NCBI GenBank assembly: GCA_046582495.1
Contig: JAYGEG010000099.1
Span: 6,033-70,032, forward strand
Direction: 5' to 3'
Length of the DNA: 64,000 nt
Source: TMED23 sp913054205
Lineage (GTDB): Bacteria; Pseudomonadota; Alphaproteobacteria; Rhodospirillales; UBA2165
Every line of letters begins with the position of its first letter. The stretch's first letter is position 1. A program made the translations under genes and the position numbers. The notes beneath the pieces were generated by a model, which searched no databases, was not told the DNA's origin, and saw only the letters and a program-made list of their open reading frames with translations. This document shows positions 52,535-61,279 of the stretch, piece by piece.

Positions 52535-53063
52535 AGATATTACCGGCCGGGAGTTTGACGACGAGCTGACCGATTTTTTACGCTGGTTCACCCGCCATCA
52601 CGGCGAAATCACGGTGCCGGCCAACGACGCCATGAGTTTTGTCGGCGGCCATGCGGGTCTGGTCATCTTCAGACGCGGCCAGTTCCAGGTGCAACTCTTT
52701 ACCGGTGGGCCCAACCTCAACATACCGGATCACACACATCCCAACGTCGATTCCTACGAGGTGTTTCTCTACGGCATGCTGTTCACGCTCGAGGGCAAAA
52801 GCATAGCGCCGAATGAAAAGGAGATGCTGCGCGGCACCCGCGTCTTGCCATGGGACACCTCGGCGCCCTTGCATGCTTATAAATGCATTCGGGTTTTGCC
52901 GAACAACAAACATGGCGGCGTGGTGAGCTCTAAAGGCGGTGCGTTTCTGTCTGTCCAGCAGTGGCTCAATGGCGTCAAGCCGACTTGTGTGACGACCGAT
53001 TGGGACGGTGAACATATCGACGCCGGGCATAAAGCTCGCCAGCACGCGGTCGCCGGGAGATAA
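52527..53063 (+). CDS. Unknown protein with cupin-like HxH motif
   Basis: A 178-residue protein not recognised by family. A segment IPDHTHPNVDSYEVFLYG gives the HxH...E spacing of a cupin metal site, and HGGVVSSKGGAFLSVQQW could supply the later histidine. It overlaps the Hint gene end by eight bases and so belongs to the same transcription unit. Given the Hint neighbour, a phage or mobile-element origin is possible. It has no signal peptide or membrane span. Confidence 0.6.
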   Translation: MLKDITGREFDDELTDFLRWFTRHHGEITVPANDAMSFVGGHAGLVIFRRGQFQVQLFTGGPNLNIPDHTHPNVDSYEVFLYGMLFTLEGKSIAPNEKEMLRGTRVLPWDTSAPLHAYKCIRVLPNNKHGGVVSSKGGAFLSVQQWLNGVKPTCVTTDWDGEHIDAGHKARQHAVAGR

Positions 53064-53084
53064 ATGTAAATGAAATTAGTAACC

Positions 53085-53190
53085 CACCCCTCATCCAACC
53101 CTCTCTCATCAAGGGACAGGACGCCTGCGACTGCAGGTCGCCGCTTATGCGGCGCAGCCAAGCTTACGGAGTAAGCGCCCGGCGTTTGAG
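53085..53190 (-). repeat. Right copy of the inverted repeat element
   Basis: Reverse-complement counterpart of 50699-50816. The core at 53121-53190 aligns over 70 bp with roughly 89 percent identity by eye, and the outer part CCCCTCATCC...CTCTCTC (53087-53106) matches the left copy's GAGGGG side less well. It lies between the cupin-like gene and a small unknown gene. Confidence 0.8.
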
Positions 53191-53213
53191 GGGACAATAA
53201 AAAGGAACCAGTT

Positions 53214-53579
53214 GTGAACTCACCAGACCAAAAGACCAATAACATCGATTATGACCGAGCTTTTGTACCGTCTTTTAAAGCCGGGCTCGGACGGCTCAAC
53301 TCATCGGAACAGCAATATCTCAAACATCTCATCACCCCCGAGGCTGCCTTTCTTATGGCTAAAGCGTTCGGCCCCGATATGGGCGTGATGTTATGGCCTT
53401 TCATCGCCGAAGACACCCCCAAGGCTTGGGCGATGATCGGAAAAATAGCCCGGCTGAGGATTGACATGGCCTCAGCCCGCTATTCGGCCGCCTGCAATTC
53501 TGGGGCTCTCCCCGGGCTCCATACCAAAACGGGATTGCGGGCGGCTTTGGTTTCATCAAGGCGGCGGCGCGGCGTATAA
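53214..53579 (+). CDS. Unknown 121-residue protein overlapping gcvPB tail to tail
   Basis: Starts at a GTG with AAGGAAC seven bases upstream. The first 85 residues look like a real helical protein (LNSSEQQYLKHLITPEAAFLMAKAFGPDMG). The last 33 residues are encoded opposite the conserved end of gcvPB (100-bp overlap) and look like read-through antisense. The gene may have lost its own stop by rearrangement next to the repeat. No family is recognised. Confidence 0.45.
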   Translation: MNSPDQKTNNIDYDRAFVPSFKAGLGRLNSSEQQYLKHLITPEAAFLMAKAFGPDMGVMLWPFIAEDTPKAWAMIGKIARLRIDMASARYSAACNSGALPGLHTKTGLRAALVSSRRRRGV

Positions 53580-55012
53580 CGCGGTGCCGCCTTGAAATCC
53601 TGCGTATTGCCCGACTGTGCCTTCTCCGCCAAAGCGCGGATCACATCAACAAATTCGTCGAGCGTTTCTTTGCCTTCGGTTTCTGTCGGCTCCATCAAAA
53701 GCGCGCCATGAACAACCAGCGGAAAATACATCGTCATCGGATGGAAACCTTCATCGATCATCGCTTTGGCAAAATCGAGGGTCGTCACATCGGTGTCTTT
53801 GAGAAATCGATCATCGAACAAAACTTCATGCATGCACGGGCCGTCATAGGACACGGTTAGAAGATCGCTGAGCTTGGCCATCAGATAATTGGCATTGAGC
53901 ACCGCATCGCTGGAAGCTTGGCGCAGGCCATCGCTGCCCATCGACAGCATATAAGAGAGCGCCCTGACAAAGACGCCGAACTGACCGTGGAAACCTTTCA
54001 TGCGTCCGTAGGGTTTTGCATCACTGGAAAACTCGGCGGCATCGTCTGCCTGCTCGATGAGATCGAAGCCGTCTTTACCGTGCACGACATAGGGAAGCGG
54101 CGCGAATGCGGCGAGCGCCTCTGACAAGACAACCGGGCCTGCGCCGGGGCCACCGCCGCCATGCGGTGTCGAGAACGTCTTGTGAAGATTAAGATGCATC
54201 GCATCAATGCCGAGATCGCCGGGACGTACGCGGCCAACAATGGCGTTGAAATTCGCGCCATCGCAATAAACCAAACCGCCAATATCATGGACGGCTTTGG
54301 TCATCTCGATAATTTCATCTTCGAACAAACCGCAGGTGTTGGGATTGGTCACCATGATTGCCGCAACATCATCGCCGAGCTTGCCTTTGAGCGCGGCTAA
54401 ATCAACCCGGCCCTGATCGGTCGCCGGAATGGTTTCGACCTGATAGCCACACATATGCGCACTTGCGGGATTTGTGCCATGCGCTGATTCCGGTACAAGA
54501 ACGCGGGACCGGGCATCGCCTCTGGCTTCAAGCGCCGCCCGAATGCTCATCAAGCCGCAAAGTTCACCATGCGCACCCGCAGCAGGCGACATCGCAATCG
54601 CCGGCATTCCGGTCAATGTCTTTAGCCAGTGCGCCGTCATATCCATCAGCTCAAAGGCACCTTGAACGGTCGATTTCGGCTGCAATGGGTGAATGTCGGC
54701 AAGGCCGGGCAAGCGCGCCATCTTCTCGTTGAGACGCGGATTGTGCTTCATCGTGCAGGAGCCGAGCGGATACAGCCCGCCATCAATGGCAAAGTTCTTT
54801 TGGCTCAGACGCAGATAGTGGCGAACGACTTGCGGCTCCGAGAGGCCGGGCAGGCCAATGGGATTTTTACGCGCCGCATTACCGAGCCGGCTTTCTACAT
54901 TTGTGATTTCATGAGGATTGGGTAAATCAACCGCCGTCATGCCGGGTGAGTTTAGTTCAAAGATCAGCTTTTCTTCGAGTTGAAGACCTCTATTTCCGGT
55001 GACTGTACTCAT
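53480..55012 (-). CDS. gcvPB: Glycine dehydrogenase (decarboxylating) subunit 2
   Basis: PLP-binding half of the split P-protein of the glycine cleavage system. The 510 residues contain the PLP lysine segment DAMHLNLHKTFSTPHGGGGPG, YPLGSCTMKHNP, and the family end RLDETKAARNPVLVW. It is last in gcvT-H-PA-PB and overlaps gcvPA by one base (TAATG). The small unknown gene at 53214 runs into its 3' end from the opposite strand. Confidence 0.96.
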   Translation of the reverse strand: MSTVTGNRGLQLEEKLIFELNSPGMTAVDLPNPHEITNVESRLGNAARKNPIGLPGLSEPQVVRHYLRLSQKNFAIDGGLYPLGSCTMKHNPRLNEKMARLPGLADIHPLQPKSTVQGAFELMDMTAHWLKTLTGMPAIAMSPAAGAHGELCGLMSIRAALEARGDARSRVLVPESAHGTNPASAHMCGYQVETIPATDQGRVDLAALKGKLGDDVAAIMVTNPNTCGLFEDEIIEMTKAVHDIGGLVYCDGANFNAIVGRVRPGDLGIDAMHLNLHKTFSTPHGGGGPGAGPVVLSEALAAFAPLPYVVHGKDGFDLIEQADDAAEFSSDAKPYGRMKGFHGQFGVFVRALSYMLSMGSDGLRQASSDAVLNANYLMAKLSDLLTVSYDGPCMHEVLFDDRFLKDTDVTTLDFAKAMIDEGFHPMTMYFPLVVHGALLMEPTETEGKETLDEFVDVIRALAEKAQSGNTQDFKAAPRYTPRRRLDETKAARNPVLVWSPGRAPELQAAE

Positions 55013-56364
55013 TAAAGGACCCCCTCTAATGCGTCGATGAGCCGATCCATATCCGAAGGCGTGACGGTTTCGGTCACGGCCAGGATCAATAGATTTTCAA
55101 GATCATCATTGCCGGGATAGAGACGCGAGGCCGGCACACCTGCCAAAATCCCTTGCGCTGCCAAGCGATCAACAATGTCGGCGGCGGGCTTGCTGAGGCG
55201 CACCGTAAATTCATTAAAAAACGTGTCATTTATGACGTCGACACCTGACAGGGCATCAAGCCTGTCGGCCAGCTCAATGGCCTTGGCGTGGTTGAGATGG
55301 GCAAGCCGCGTAAAGCCCGCTTCGCCCAGCAATGTCATATGGATCGAAAATGCCAAGGCGCAAAGCCCCGAATTCGTGCAAATGTTGCTGGTCGCTTTTT
55401 CCCGGCGGATGTGTTGTTCGCGCGTCGACAGCGTCAGCACCCAGCCGCGTTTGCCTTCAATATCTTCGGTTTCACCGGCCAGGCGTCCCGGCATCTGGCG
55501 GAGGTGCTTTTCGCGCACCGCAAATAGACCAACATGAGGCCCGCCAAAATTGAGCGCATTGCCTATGGATTGGCCTTCTGCGGCAACAATATCGGCGCCC
55601 ATATCACCCGGTGCCATAACCGCGCCCAAAGACACAATTTCTGTAACAACAACAACCAGTAGCGCGCCCTTTTCATGGCAGGCTTCTGCCAATTGGGAGT
55701 GATTTCGAACCTGTCCGAAGAAGCTCGGATTTTGGACAATCACGCAGGCTGTATCGTCATCTATCTGCGCGGCGAGGCTTTCGGAGTTTTCCAAGCCTTC
55801 CGGATCAGCAGGATTTGTGACAATTTTAAGATCTAAAAATTTTGCATTGGTCGCGGTCACTTCACTGTAATGGGGATGTAGCCCACCTGAAATTATGACT
55901 TTATTCCGCCGCGTTACCCGGCAAGCCATCATCGCCGCCTCTGCGGTTCCCGTCGCGCCGTCATAAAGCGATGCGTTCGCAACTTCCATACCGGTGATCA
56001 TCGCGACCTGGGTTTGGAACTCAAACAAAGCCTGTAATGTGCCTTGCGACACTTCGGGCTGATACGGCGTATAGGAGGTTAGAAATTCACTGCGTTGAAT
56101 GAGATGATCGGCGGAGGCCGGGATGTGATGGCTGTAATTGCCGGCGCCTAGAAAAAACGGCGCCGCGCCAGCGCCTAAATTCTTCGCCGCCAAGCCGGCA
56201 ATGATTTGCTCGACCTCCATCTCACCCTTTGTTGTGGGCAGATCAACCGGCTTGTCCAGTAATACCTCTTGGGCGACATCTTTATAGAGCGCTTCTATAT
56301 TTGGCGCGCCAATGGCCGCCAGCATTTCCTGCCGATCATCATCAGTGAGAGGCAGATAACGCAT
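55012..56364 (-). CDS. gcvPA: Glycine dehydrogenase (decarboxylating) subunit 1
   Basis: N-terminal half of the split P-protein. The 450 residues begin MRYLPLTDDDRQEMLAAIG and include FLGAGNYSHHIP, SEFLTSYTPYQPEVSQGTLQALFEFQT, and the EGQSIGNALNFGGPHVGLFA segment of the family. It joins gcvH and gcvPB by single-base TAATG overlaps, giving matched production of the two P subunits. Confidence 0.96.
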   Translation of the reverse strand: MRYLPLTDDDRQEMLAAIGAPNIEALYKDVAQEVLLDKPVDLPTTKGEMEVEQIIAGLAAKNLGAGAAPFFLGAGNYSHHIPASADHLIQRSEFLTSYTPYQPEVSQGTLQALFEFQTQVAMITGMEVANASLYDGATGTAEAAMMACRVTRRNKVIISGGLHPHYSEVTATNAKFLDLKIVTNPADPEGLENSESLAAQIDDDTACVIVQNPSFFGQVRNHSQLAEACHEKGALLVVVVTEIVSLGAVMAPGDMGADIVAAEGQSIGNALNFGGPHVGLFAVREKHLRQMPGRLAGETEDIEGKRGWVLTLSTREQHIRREKATSNICTNSGLCALAFSIHMTLLGEAGFTRLAHLNHAKAIELADRLDALSGVDVINDTFFNEFTVRLSKPAADIVDRLAAQGILAGVPASRLYPGNDDLENLLILAVTETVTPSDMDRLIDALEGVL

Positions 56365-56741
56365 TAGTCGAGTTCCGCGACATATGCCTTATAAGCAGCT
56401 TCATCCATCAGACCATCAAGATCGGAGACGTTGGTGACTTTGATTTTATAGAACCAGCCATCGCCTTCGGCATCGGTGTTGACCGCCGCCGGATTGTCTT
56501 CAAGAGCCTTATTGGCCTCAACGATTTCACCATCGACCGGGGCATAGACCTCGGAGGCTGCTTTTACGGATTCAACCACAGCAGCTTCTTCGCCTTTGTT
56601 GAAACTGGCACCTGCTTCCCGCACCTCAACATAGACAACATCGCCGAGCTGACCCTGGGCATAATCTGAAATCCCAACTGTGCCGATATCGCCATCCATG
56701 GATATCCACTCATGTTCTTCGGTAAATTTTACTGTCGCCAT
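56364..56741 (-). CDS. gcvH: Glycine cleavage system H protein
   Basis: Lipoyl carrier of the glycine cleavage system. The 125 residues have the full H-protein layout: FTEEHEWI at the start, GISDYAQGQLGDVVYVEVRE, and the lipoylation site in EEAAVVESVKAASEVYAP, where the lysine of SVKA carries lipoate. It begins 18 bp after gcvT. Confidence 0.97.
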   Translation of the reverse strand: MATVKFTEEHEWISMDGDIGTVGISDYAQGQLGDVVYVEVREAGASFNKGEEAAVVESVKAASEVYAPVDGEIVEANKALEDNPAAVNTDAEGDGWFYKIKVTNVSDLDGLMDEAAYKAYVAELD

Positions 56742-56759
56742 CTTCTTAATTCCTGTTCT

Positions 56760-57863
56760 TTATCCACGATAATACTTTTGTTCTACAAACGGCATTTTGA
56801 CCACTTTTGAATTTAAACTTTTACCTCGGACCGTCAATTGCAGTGTCGTATCAGCGGCTGCATTTTCGATTGTCACATATCCCATCGCTACTGGCCCGCC
56901 GACCGTCGGACCAAACCCACCGCTGGTTACAGTGCCGATTTGAGTGCCAGAAGCGTCGGAAATTTCGGTGTGATCCCGAGCCGGCGCTCGGCCCTCGGGT
57001 AGAATTCCAACCCGCCGGCGCGATGGTTTATGGGTGATTTCGTTGATGATTCGCTCAGCGCCCAAAAATCCGCCTTCTTCCCGGCGGCGTTTGCCTATTG
57101 ACCACAGCAGTCCAGCTTCGATCGGTGAGGTGATTTCATCAATATCATGACCATACAGACAAAGCCCTGCTTCCAGGCGCAAGGTATCTCTGGCACCGAG
57201 GCCAATCGGTTGAACTTCTGCCTCGCCCAATAATATTTCAGCAAGCTCAACGGCTTTACCCGCCGTGACAGAAATCTCGTAGCCGTCTTCACCGGTATAA
57301 CCGGAACGCGATACCAGACACGAGATACCGGCGACCTCGACATCTTGCAGGGTCATGAAAGACATCGTCCCGACATCTGCCGCGTGTCGGCTAAGTACAT
57401 CAGCGGCTTTCGGACCTTGCAGCGCAATCAAACCCCGATCCTCGAGGATTTCGAGATCAACTTGGTCTCCAATACGATCCTGAATATGGGCAAAGTCCGC
57501 ATCCTTGCAACCTGCATTCACCACTAAAAAGAGGTGGTCGCCGCGATTGGTGACCATGAGGTCATCAAGAATTCCGCCGGCTTCATTGGTAAATTGAGTG
57601 TAGCGCATCTGGCCTTCACTCAAACCGGCAATATCCCCCGGCACCAAGGTCTCAAGAGCCGCGGCCACATCATCGCCGCGCAATATCGCTTGGCCCATAT
57701 GGCTTACATCGAATAATCCGGCTTGATCCCGGGTGTGGCGGTGCTCTGCCAAAATGCCTTCCGGATACTGAACCGGCATATCGTAGCCAGCAAAGGGAAC
57801 CATTTTAGCGCCGAGGTGAAGATGAAGATCATGCAGAACCGTGGCGTTTAATGTATCGCTCAT
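56760..57863 (-). CDS. gcvT: Aminomethyltransferase (glycine cleavage T protein)
   Basis: Transfers the methylene unit from lipoyl-H protein to tetrahydrofolate and releases ammonia. The 367 residues have the PFAGYDMPVQYPEGILAEH start, DVSHMGQAIL, SRSGYTGEDGYEI, LRLEAGLCLYGHDID (folate-binding aspartate region) and GTVTSGGFGPTVGGPVAMGY. It is the first gcv gene; no glycine riboswitch was seen, because the upstream lipoprotein gene directly abuts it (TAATG). Confidence 0.96.
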   Translation of the reverse strand: MSDTLNATVLHDLHLHLGAKMVPFAGYDMPVQYPEGILAEHRHTRDQAGLFDVSHMGQAILRGDDVAAALETLVPGDIAGLSEGQMRYTQFTNEAGGILDDLMVTNRGDHLFLVVNAGCKDADFAHIQDRIGDQVDLEILEDRGLIALQGPKAADVLSRHAADVGTMSFMTLQDVEVAGISCLVSRSGYTGEDGYEISVTAGKAVELAEILLGEAEVQPIGLGARDTLRLEAGLCLYGHDIDEITSPIEAGLLWSIGKRRREEGGFLGAERIINEITHKPSRRRVGILPEGRAPARDHTEISDASGTQIGTVTSGGFGPTVGGPVAMGYVTIENAAADTTLQLTVRGKSLNSKVVKMPFVEQKYYRG

Positions 57864-58447
57864 TATCTGACACCAGGAATCTGTCGTTTTTGCCGATTAA
57901 ATTTTAATTGTTCGGGCGTTAATTGAAAGCCGATATAGATTTTTGAGGACGGCCCTTTGCGTGTTTTGGTGATGGGGATTGAAATTTCAACGTCGTCGTC
58001 AACGATCCGCATGGTGTTTCTATTGGGCGGGAATTTTGCCCGTGCAGTAAAGACCTGTCGCCCTTGAGGTTTTGGATAAAACTCCGGCATCGCGATAAAA
58101 TACCGAACATCGATGATACGGCTTTTTTCTGCCGGTCCGCGGGAAATATCAAAACCTACTTTGAGGGTGACCTTGACCGAAGAATAAACGCCGTTTTTGC
58201 CAATATATTCGCAATCGCCTTTAAACCCTTTGAGATCGGCTTCATAGCGAATATCGGTGATATCGCGACCGGGCCCTGAGCGATAGGTCGTTATCGTATC
58301 CGTGTCTTTGAGAAGCTGAACTTTTGGACACGCAGGAATTGGATATTTAGATGCCCACGGATTAAGGTCTTTCGCCGTATCACAGGCTGAGAGCAGTAGT
58401 CCAAAGCAAGCGAGAGCGGTTAGGTTTAAACCATGCCTAACGTTCAT
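57863..58447 (-). CDS. Conserved hypothetical lipoprotein
   Basis: A 194-residue exported protein with a lipoprotein signal (hydrophobic 8-20, lipobox LLSAC, C22). The mature part has a short proline-rich leader and a beta-rich domain (ITDIRYEADLKGFKGDCEYIG, VKVTLKVGFDISRGP, VEISIPITK). No catalytic motif is seen. Its stop overlaps the gcvT start by one base, so it is probably cotranscribed with the glycine cleavage genes, likely by chance of position. Confidence 0.8.
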   Translation of the reverse strand: MNVRHGLNLTALACFGLLLSACDTAKDLNPWASKYPIPACPKVQLLKDTDTITTYRSGPGRDITDIRYEADLKGFKGDCEYIGKNGVYSSVKVTLKVGFDISRGPAEKSRIIDVRYFIAMPEFYPKPQGRQVFTARAKFPPNRNTMRIVDDDVEISIPITKTRKGPSSKIYIGFQLTPEQLKFNRQKRQIPGVR

Positions 58448-58475
58448 CTAACATCGCTCCCGTTCAAATCATTAA

Positions 58476-58718
58476 TCAAAGTGTATTGTGGCTACCATCA
58501 CAAAATGGTGCGTTTTTAGTTTGCTTGCAGGCGCAAAGCGCGCGCGATTCGCTCGTCTCAGCAACAAAAACGTTTGGTTTAAATTCACCGGCTTCTTTGT
58601 GGGAACCGTTGCAAAACGGTTGCTTATCACTCAAGCCACAACTGCACCATGCATATTTTTGACCTTCTTCAAGGTCAACTTTGATAGGTGTTTCTTGTGC
58701 TACGACTGCATCACTCAT
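58476..58718 (-). CDS. CDGSH iron-sulfur domain protein with two clusters
   Basis: An 80-residue protein with two CDGSH-type 2Fe-2S motifs: C25, C27, C36, H40 (ending CNGSH) and C62, C64, C73, H77 (ending CDGSH). Both have the C-x-C-x8-C-x3-H spacing, so each should hold a 2Fe-2S cluster with one His ligand. Bacterial members are small soluble proteins with proposed roles in redox or iron handling. A well-placed AGGA site supports the start. Confidence 0.92.
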   Translation of the reverse strand: MSDAVVAQETPIKVDLEEGQKYAWCSCGLSDKQPFCNGSHKEAGEFKPNVFVAETSESRALCACKQTKNAPFCDGSHNTL

Positions 58719-58821
58719 GTTAATTCCTCCGTAATGAGATAATTGATTTTATGAGAGGGACTTTAGTAGAGCAGACCGAGGGCTACAAGGCACTCTATCG
58801 TCAAAAAGAGATTAAATGAAC

Positions 58822-60608
58822 TTAGCGAAATTCATATAAAGTCGCGGCCATTTTGGCCAATGCGCGGGCGCGGCCCCAGGCATTTTCAATTGATTCCGCA
58901 ATGGCGATTCCTCGATTAAAAGCGTTCGCCGCCCGATCAACTTGCCCAGCTTGAATGTTTTCCGAGGCAAGATCGCTTAACATCCAAACTTGACTGAGAG
59001 TACTGCCAATGGCGTCCGTGGCTTCGACCGCCAACACCTCTGTTTTTTTGGTTTCTTTGATGAGGCCTTTTTTGGCCTGGGCGGCGGCAACCGACCACAA
59101 AGCATATGCGCGCAGACGGTCATTTTCTATTTCAAGCGCAGTTTCGACGGCTTTTTCAATGTTCGCCGATTTATCTTGGACACCGATATCGATTAGCGAC
59201 AATGCCAATTGGCCTATCGCATAAGACCGTGCATAGGAAAGTTCTATATCAACCGCTTTTGAAAGTGCACGGCGGATGGTGACAACTGCCTTCAGTTTTT
59301 GGCCTTTGGCGGATAAGGCGACGGCTATTCGGCCCATCACAACCGAACTGTATCGCTCATTTTTGATGCGCCGGGCAGTGTTTAAAGCTGCTTTGGTATC
59401 GCCTGCTGCGGCTTGTGCGGTCGCGGCGCTCATTAAAACAGCCGTCTTATCATAAGCGCCGGATACTTCCTTAATGAGCGACAACGCGCGAAGCGGTTGA
59501 CCGATTTCTGCAAAAGCCGAAGCGACATGACGCAGTGCCGCGCCGCGTTCCATCGAAGACAATTGATTTTCAAAATCTTTGGTCCGCGCCAGAACTTGGG
59601 CTTGGGTCAACGCCTCTTCGGCACCCCCAGTATCACCAATCTTGGCCAATACCACTGCCATCTGCGCCAATCAAAGTTACCTGTTGGAGAGGATTTTTAA
59701 GTTTGGCCGACAATAGAACTATTTGCGCTGCGGTTTCATGCGCCCCGTCATGATCTTTATTTTTAAGCTGAATGTCAGCAATTGCTGCAAACGCTTCAAG
59801 CCCGTTGGAAGGCACTTGGAATAACGCGGGCCGCCTGCCACGCCTCATCTATTCGCCCAGCTTTTGCCTGAGCGCGCGCGATATCCCGCAAAGCAACGAT
59901 GATCAGACGGGCATCGCCGATTTTGGAAACGGTTTTGATGGCTTGCTCGATAAATCCGGTTTTGGCCTGCGCCACCAAAATTTCGCCAAATGCCCAATCA
60001 CGGAGTTCGCGTTTGTGAATCGCCTTAGCGCTTTCCATCGCTTCTTCCAGCAAACATTTTGCTTTCGGATCGCGAAAACACGGGCTGGCATCACGGGTCG
60101 GGTCGGCAACCTCATCAATTTTTTGCGCTTTCAAAAATTCCCGGGTTTCAGCCCGCTCTGACAAGGCCTGACGGGCGGCGGCGATATCTGTTTTCCTGAT
60201 TTGTTCAAGCCGGCGCAACATAGTGCCCACTCGGCTTTGAGTGTCCATATGGTTGGCGAGCTCTTCACTTACCAGACCATCAACATTTTTCCCCAGTTGT
60301 TTTTGATAAGCGCGAATCGCTTTGCCAAGATCGTTATTCATTTGACCGTCGACTGGGCCGAAATAATGATCCATCTTCTTGAGCATGGTCTGGAGGCGCA
60401 AGATCAATTCGCTTTCCGAAGAGAGCTCACGGCCTTGCTCTGTTGGCAGATCAATGGCCCGCGCAGCCTCGACTTCAGCCGACAGCGTAGCTGCCAATCC
60501 CAACACAAAAGCAAATGTGCAATATGCGGCGAAACGCCTTAACAAAATCAAGCGATTCTCAACGGAAGCACTCATAACCCTCCTTAAAGGCCGTTCATTA
60601 CCCATCAA
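58822..60608 (-). pseudogene. Exported peptidoglycan-binding / helical-repeat protein, frameshifted twice
   Basis: Three overlapping frames join into one product. The first (60608-59796) has a signal-like span (about 24-47) and a peptidoglycan-binding domain (LRLQTMLKKMDHYFGPVDGQMNNDLGKAIRAYQ), then helical repeats to RIDEAWQAARVIP. The second (to 59633) has LEAFAAIADIQLKNKDHDGA. The third (59670 to 58822) continues the repeats (MAQMAVVLAKIGDTGGAEEAL) to the end. Each junction fits one extra base, an additional T near 59807 and an additional G near 59670. The repeats resemble TPR-like units of alternating IA...A and GD. No conserved partner is recognised. Confidence 0.75.
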
Positions 60609-60716
60609 TCATTGAAGGGTACATTCTACCATAGAAATTGAACCGGCCTAAATTAGTAATTTACGACACAGTTGTAAGTGAGCGCCATCACGATTCGGAA
60701 AAGATGTGAATGTATG

Positions 60717-60786
60717 TAATTAAGTGACTGTCACTTAATTAAGGAAGTTGTGAATTTGTGTAAAAAAGTGACTGTCACTTAATTAA
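60717..60786. promoter_or_regulatory. Two related palindromes upstream of rnhA
   Basis: A 25-bp near-perfect palindrome (60717-60741, centre T at 60729, 12-bp arms TAATTAAGTGAC) and a second copy of its core (60766-60786) share the same 21 bases, AAGTGACTGTCACTTAATTAA, as direct repeats 44 bp apart. They lie 39-108 bp before the rnhA start. They may be operators or members of a dispersed repeat family. The surrounding gap holds no gene. Confidence 0.65.
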
Positions 60787-60824
60787 CACTTTTCATAAAT
60801 ATGCCGATGAGCTAGAAGGCCCGC

Positions 60825-61274
60825 ATGACAGATAACAAGAAAAATACGGTGGAGCTCTTCACCGATGGAGCATGCAGCGGCAATCCGGGTCCTGGCGGCT
60901 GGGGCGCTATCCTGCGTTGGCGGGATACCGATAAAGAATTTTTTGGCGGCGAAGAAGACACCACCAATAACCGCATGGAAATGCAAGCCGTCATCGAAGG
61001 GCTCAAAACACTTAAAAAAACCTGCACCGTTACCGTCTATACTGACAGCACCTATGTCCAAAAAGGCATGACCGAATGGCTCGAAGGCTGGAAAGCAAAA
61101 GACTACAAAGTTAAAGGCGGCGGCCTACGGGTCAATCACGATCTCTGGCGTGAATTGGATGCTCTCAACAAAATCCATCAGATTTCCTGGCAATGGGTTA
61201 AAGGCCATGCCGGTCACCCAGAAAACGAGCGCGCCGATGAATTGGCCCGCCAAGGTGTCGAACTCGTTCGGTAA
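60825..61274 (+). CDS. rnhA: Ribonuclease HI
   Basis: Degrades the RNA strand of RNA-DNA hybrids. The 149 residues contain all catalytic residues: D14 in LFTDGACSGNPGPGGW, E52 in NNRMEMQAV, D74 in VYTDSTYVQKG, H128 in WVKGHAGH and D138 in NERADELA. The basic handle GWKAKDYKVKGGGLRV is also present. It is convergent with the RNA methyltransferase gene, with five bases between. Confidence 0.97.
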   Translation: MTDNKKNTVELFTDGACSGNPGPGGWGAILRWRDTDKEFFGGEEDTTNNRMEMQAVIEGLKTLKKTCTVTVYTDSTYVQKGMTEWLEGWKAKDYKVKGGGLRVNHDLWRELDALNKIHQISWQWVKGHAGHPENERADELARQGVELVR

Positions 61275-61279
61275 AATAA

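Noticed and set aside
50699..53190. CRISPR array
   Set aside because: The repeats here are two inverted copies and a fragment, not regularly spaced direct repeats with unique spacers.
57863..58475. Possible glycine riboswitch before gcvT
   Set aside because: gcvT directly overlaps the lipoprotein gene and the space before that gene is only about 28 bp, too short for the aptamer.
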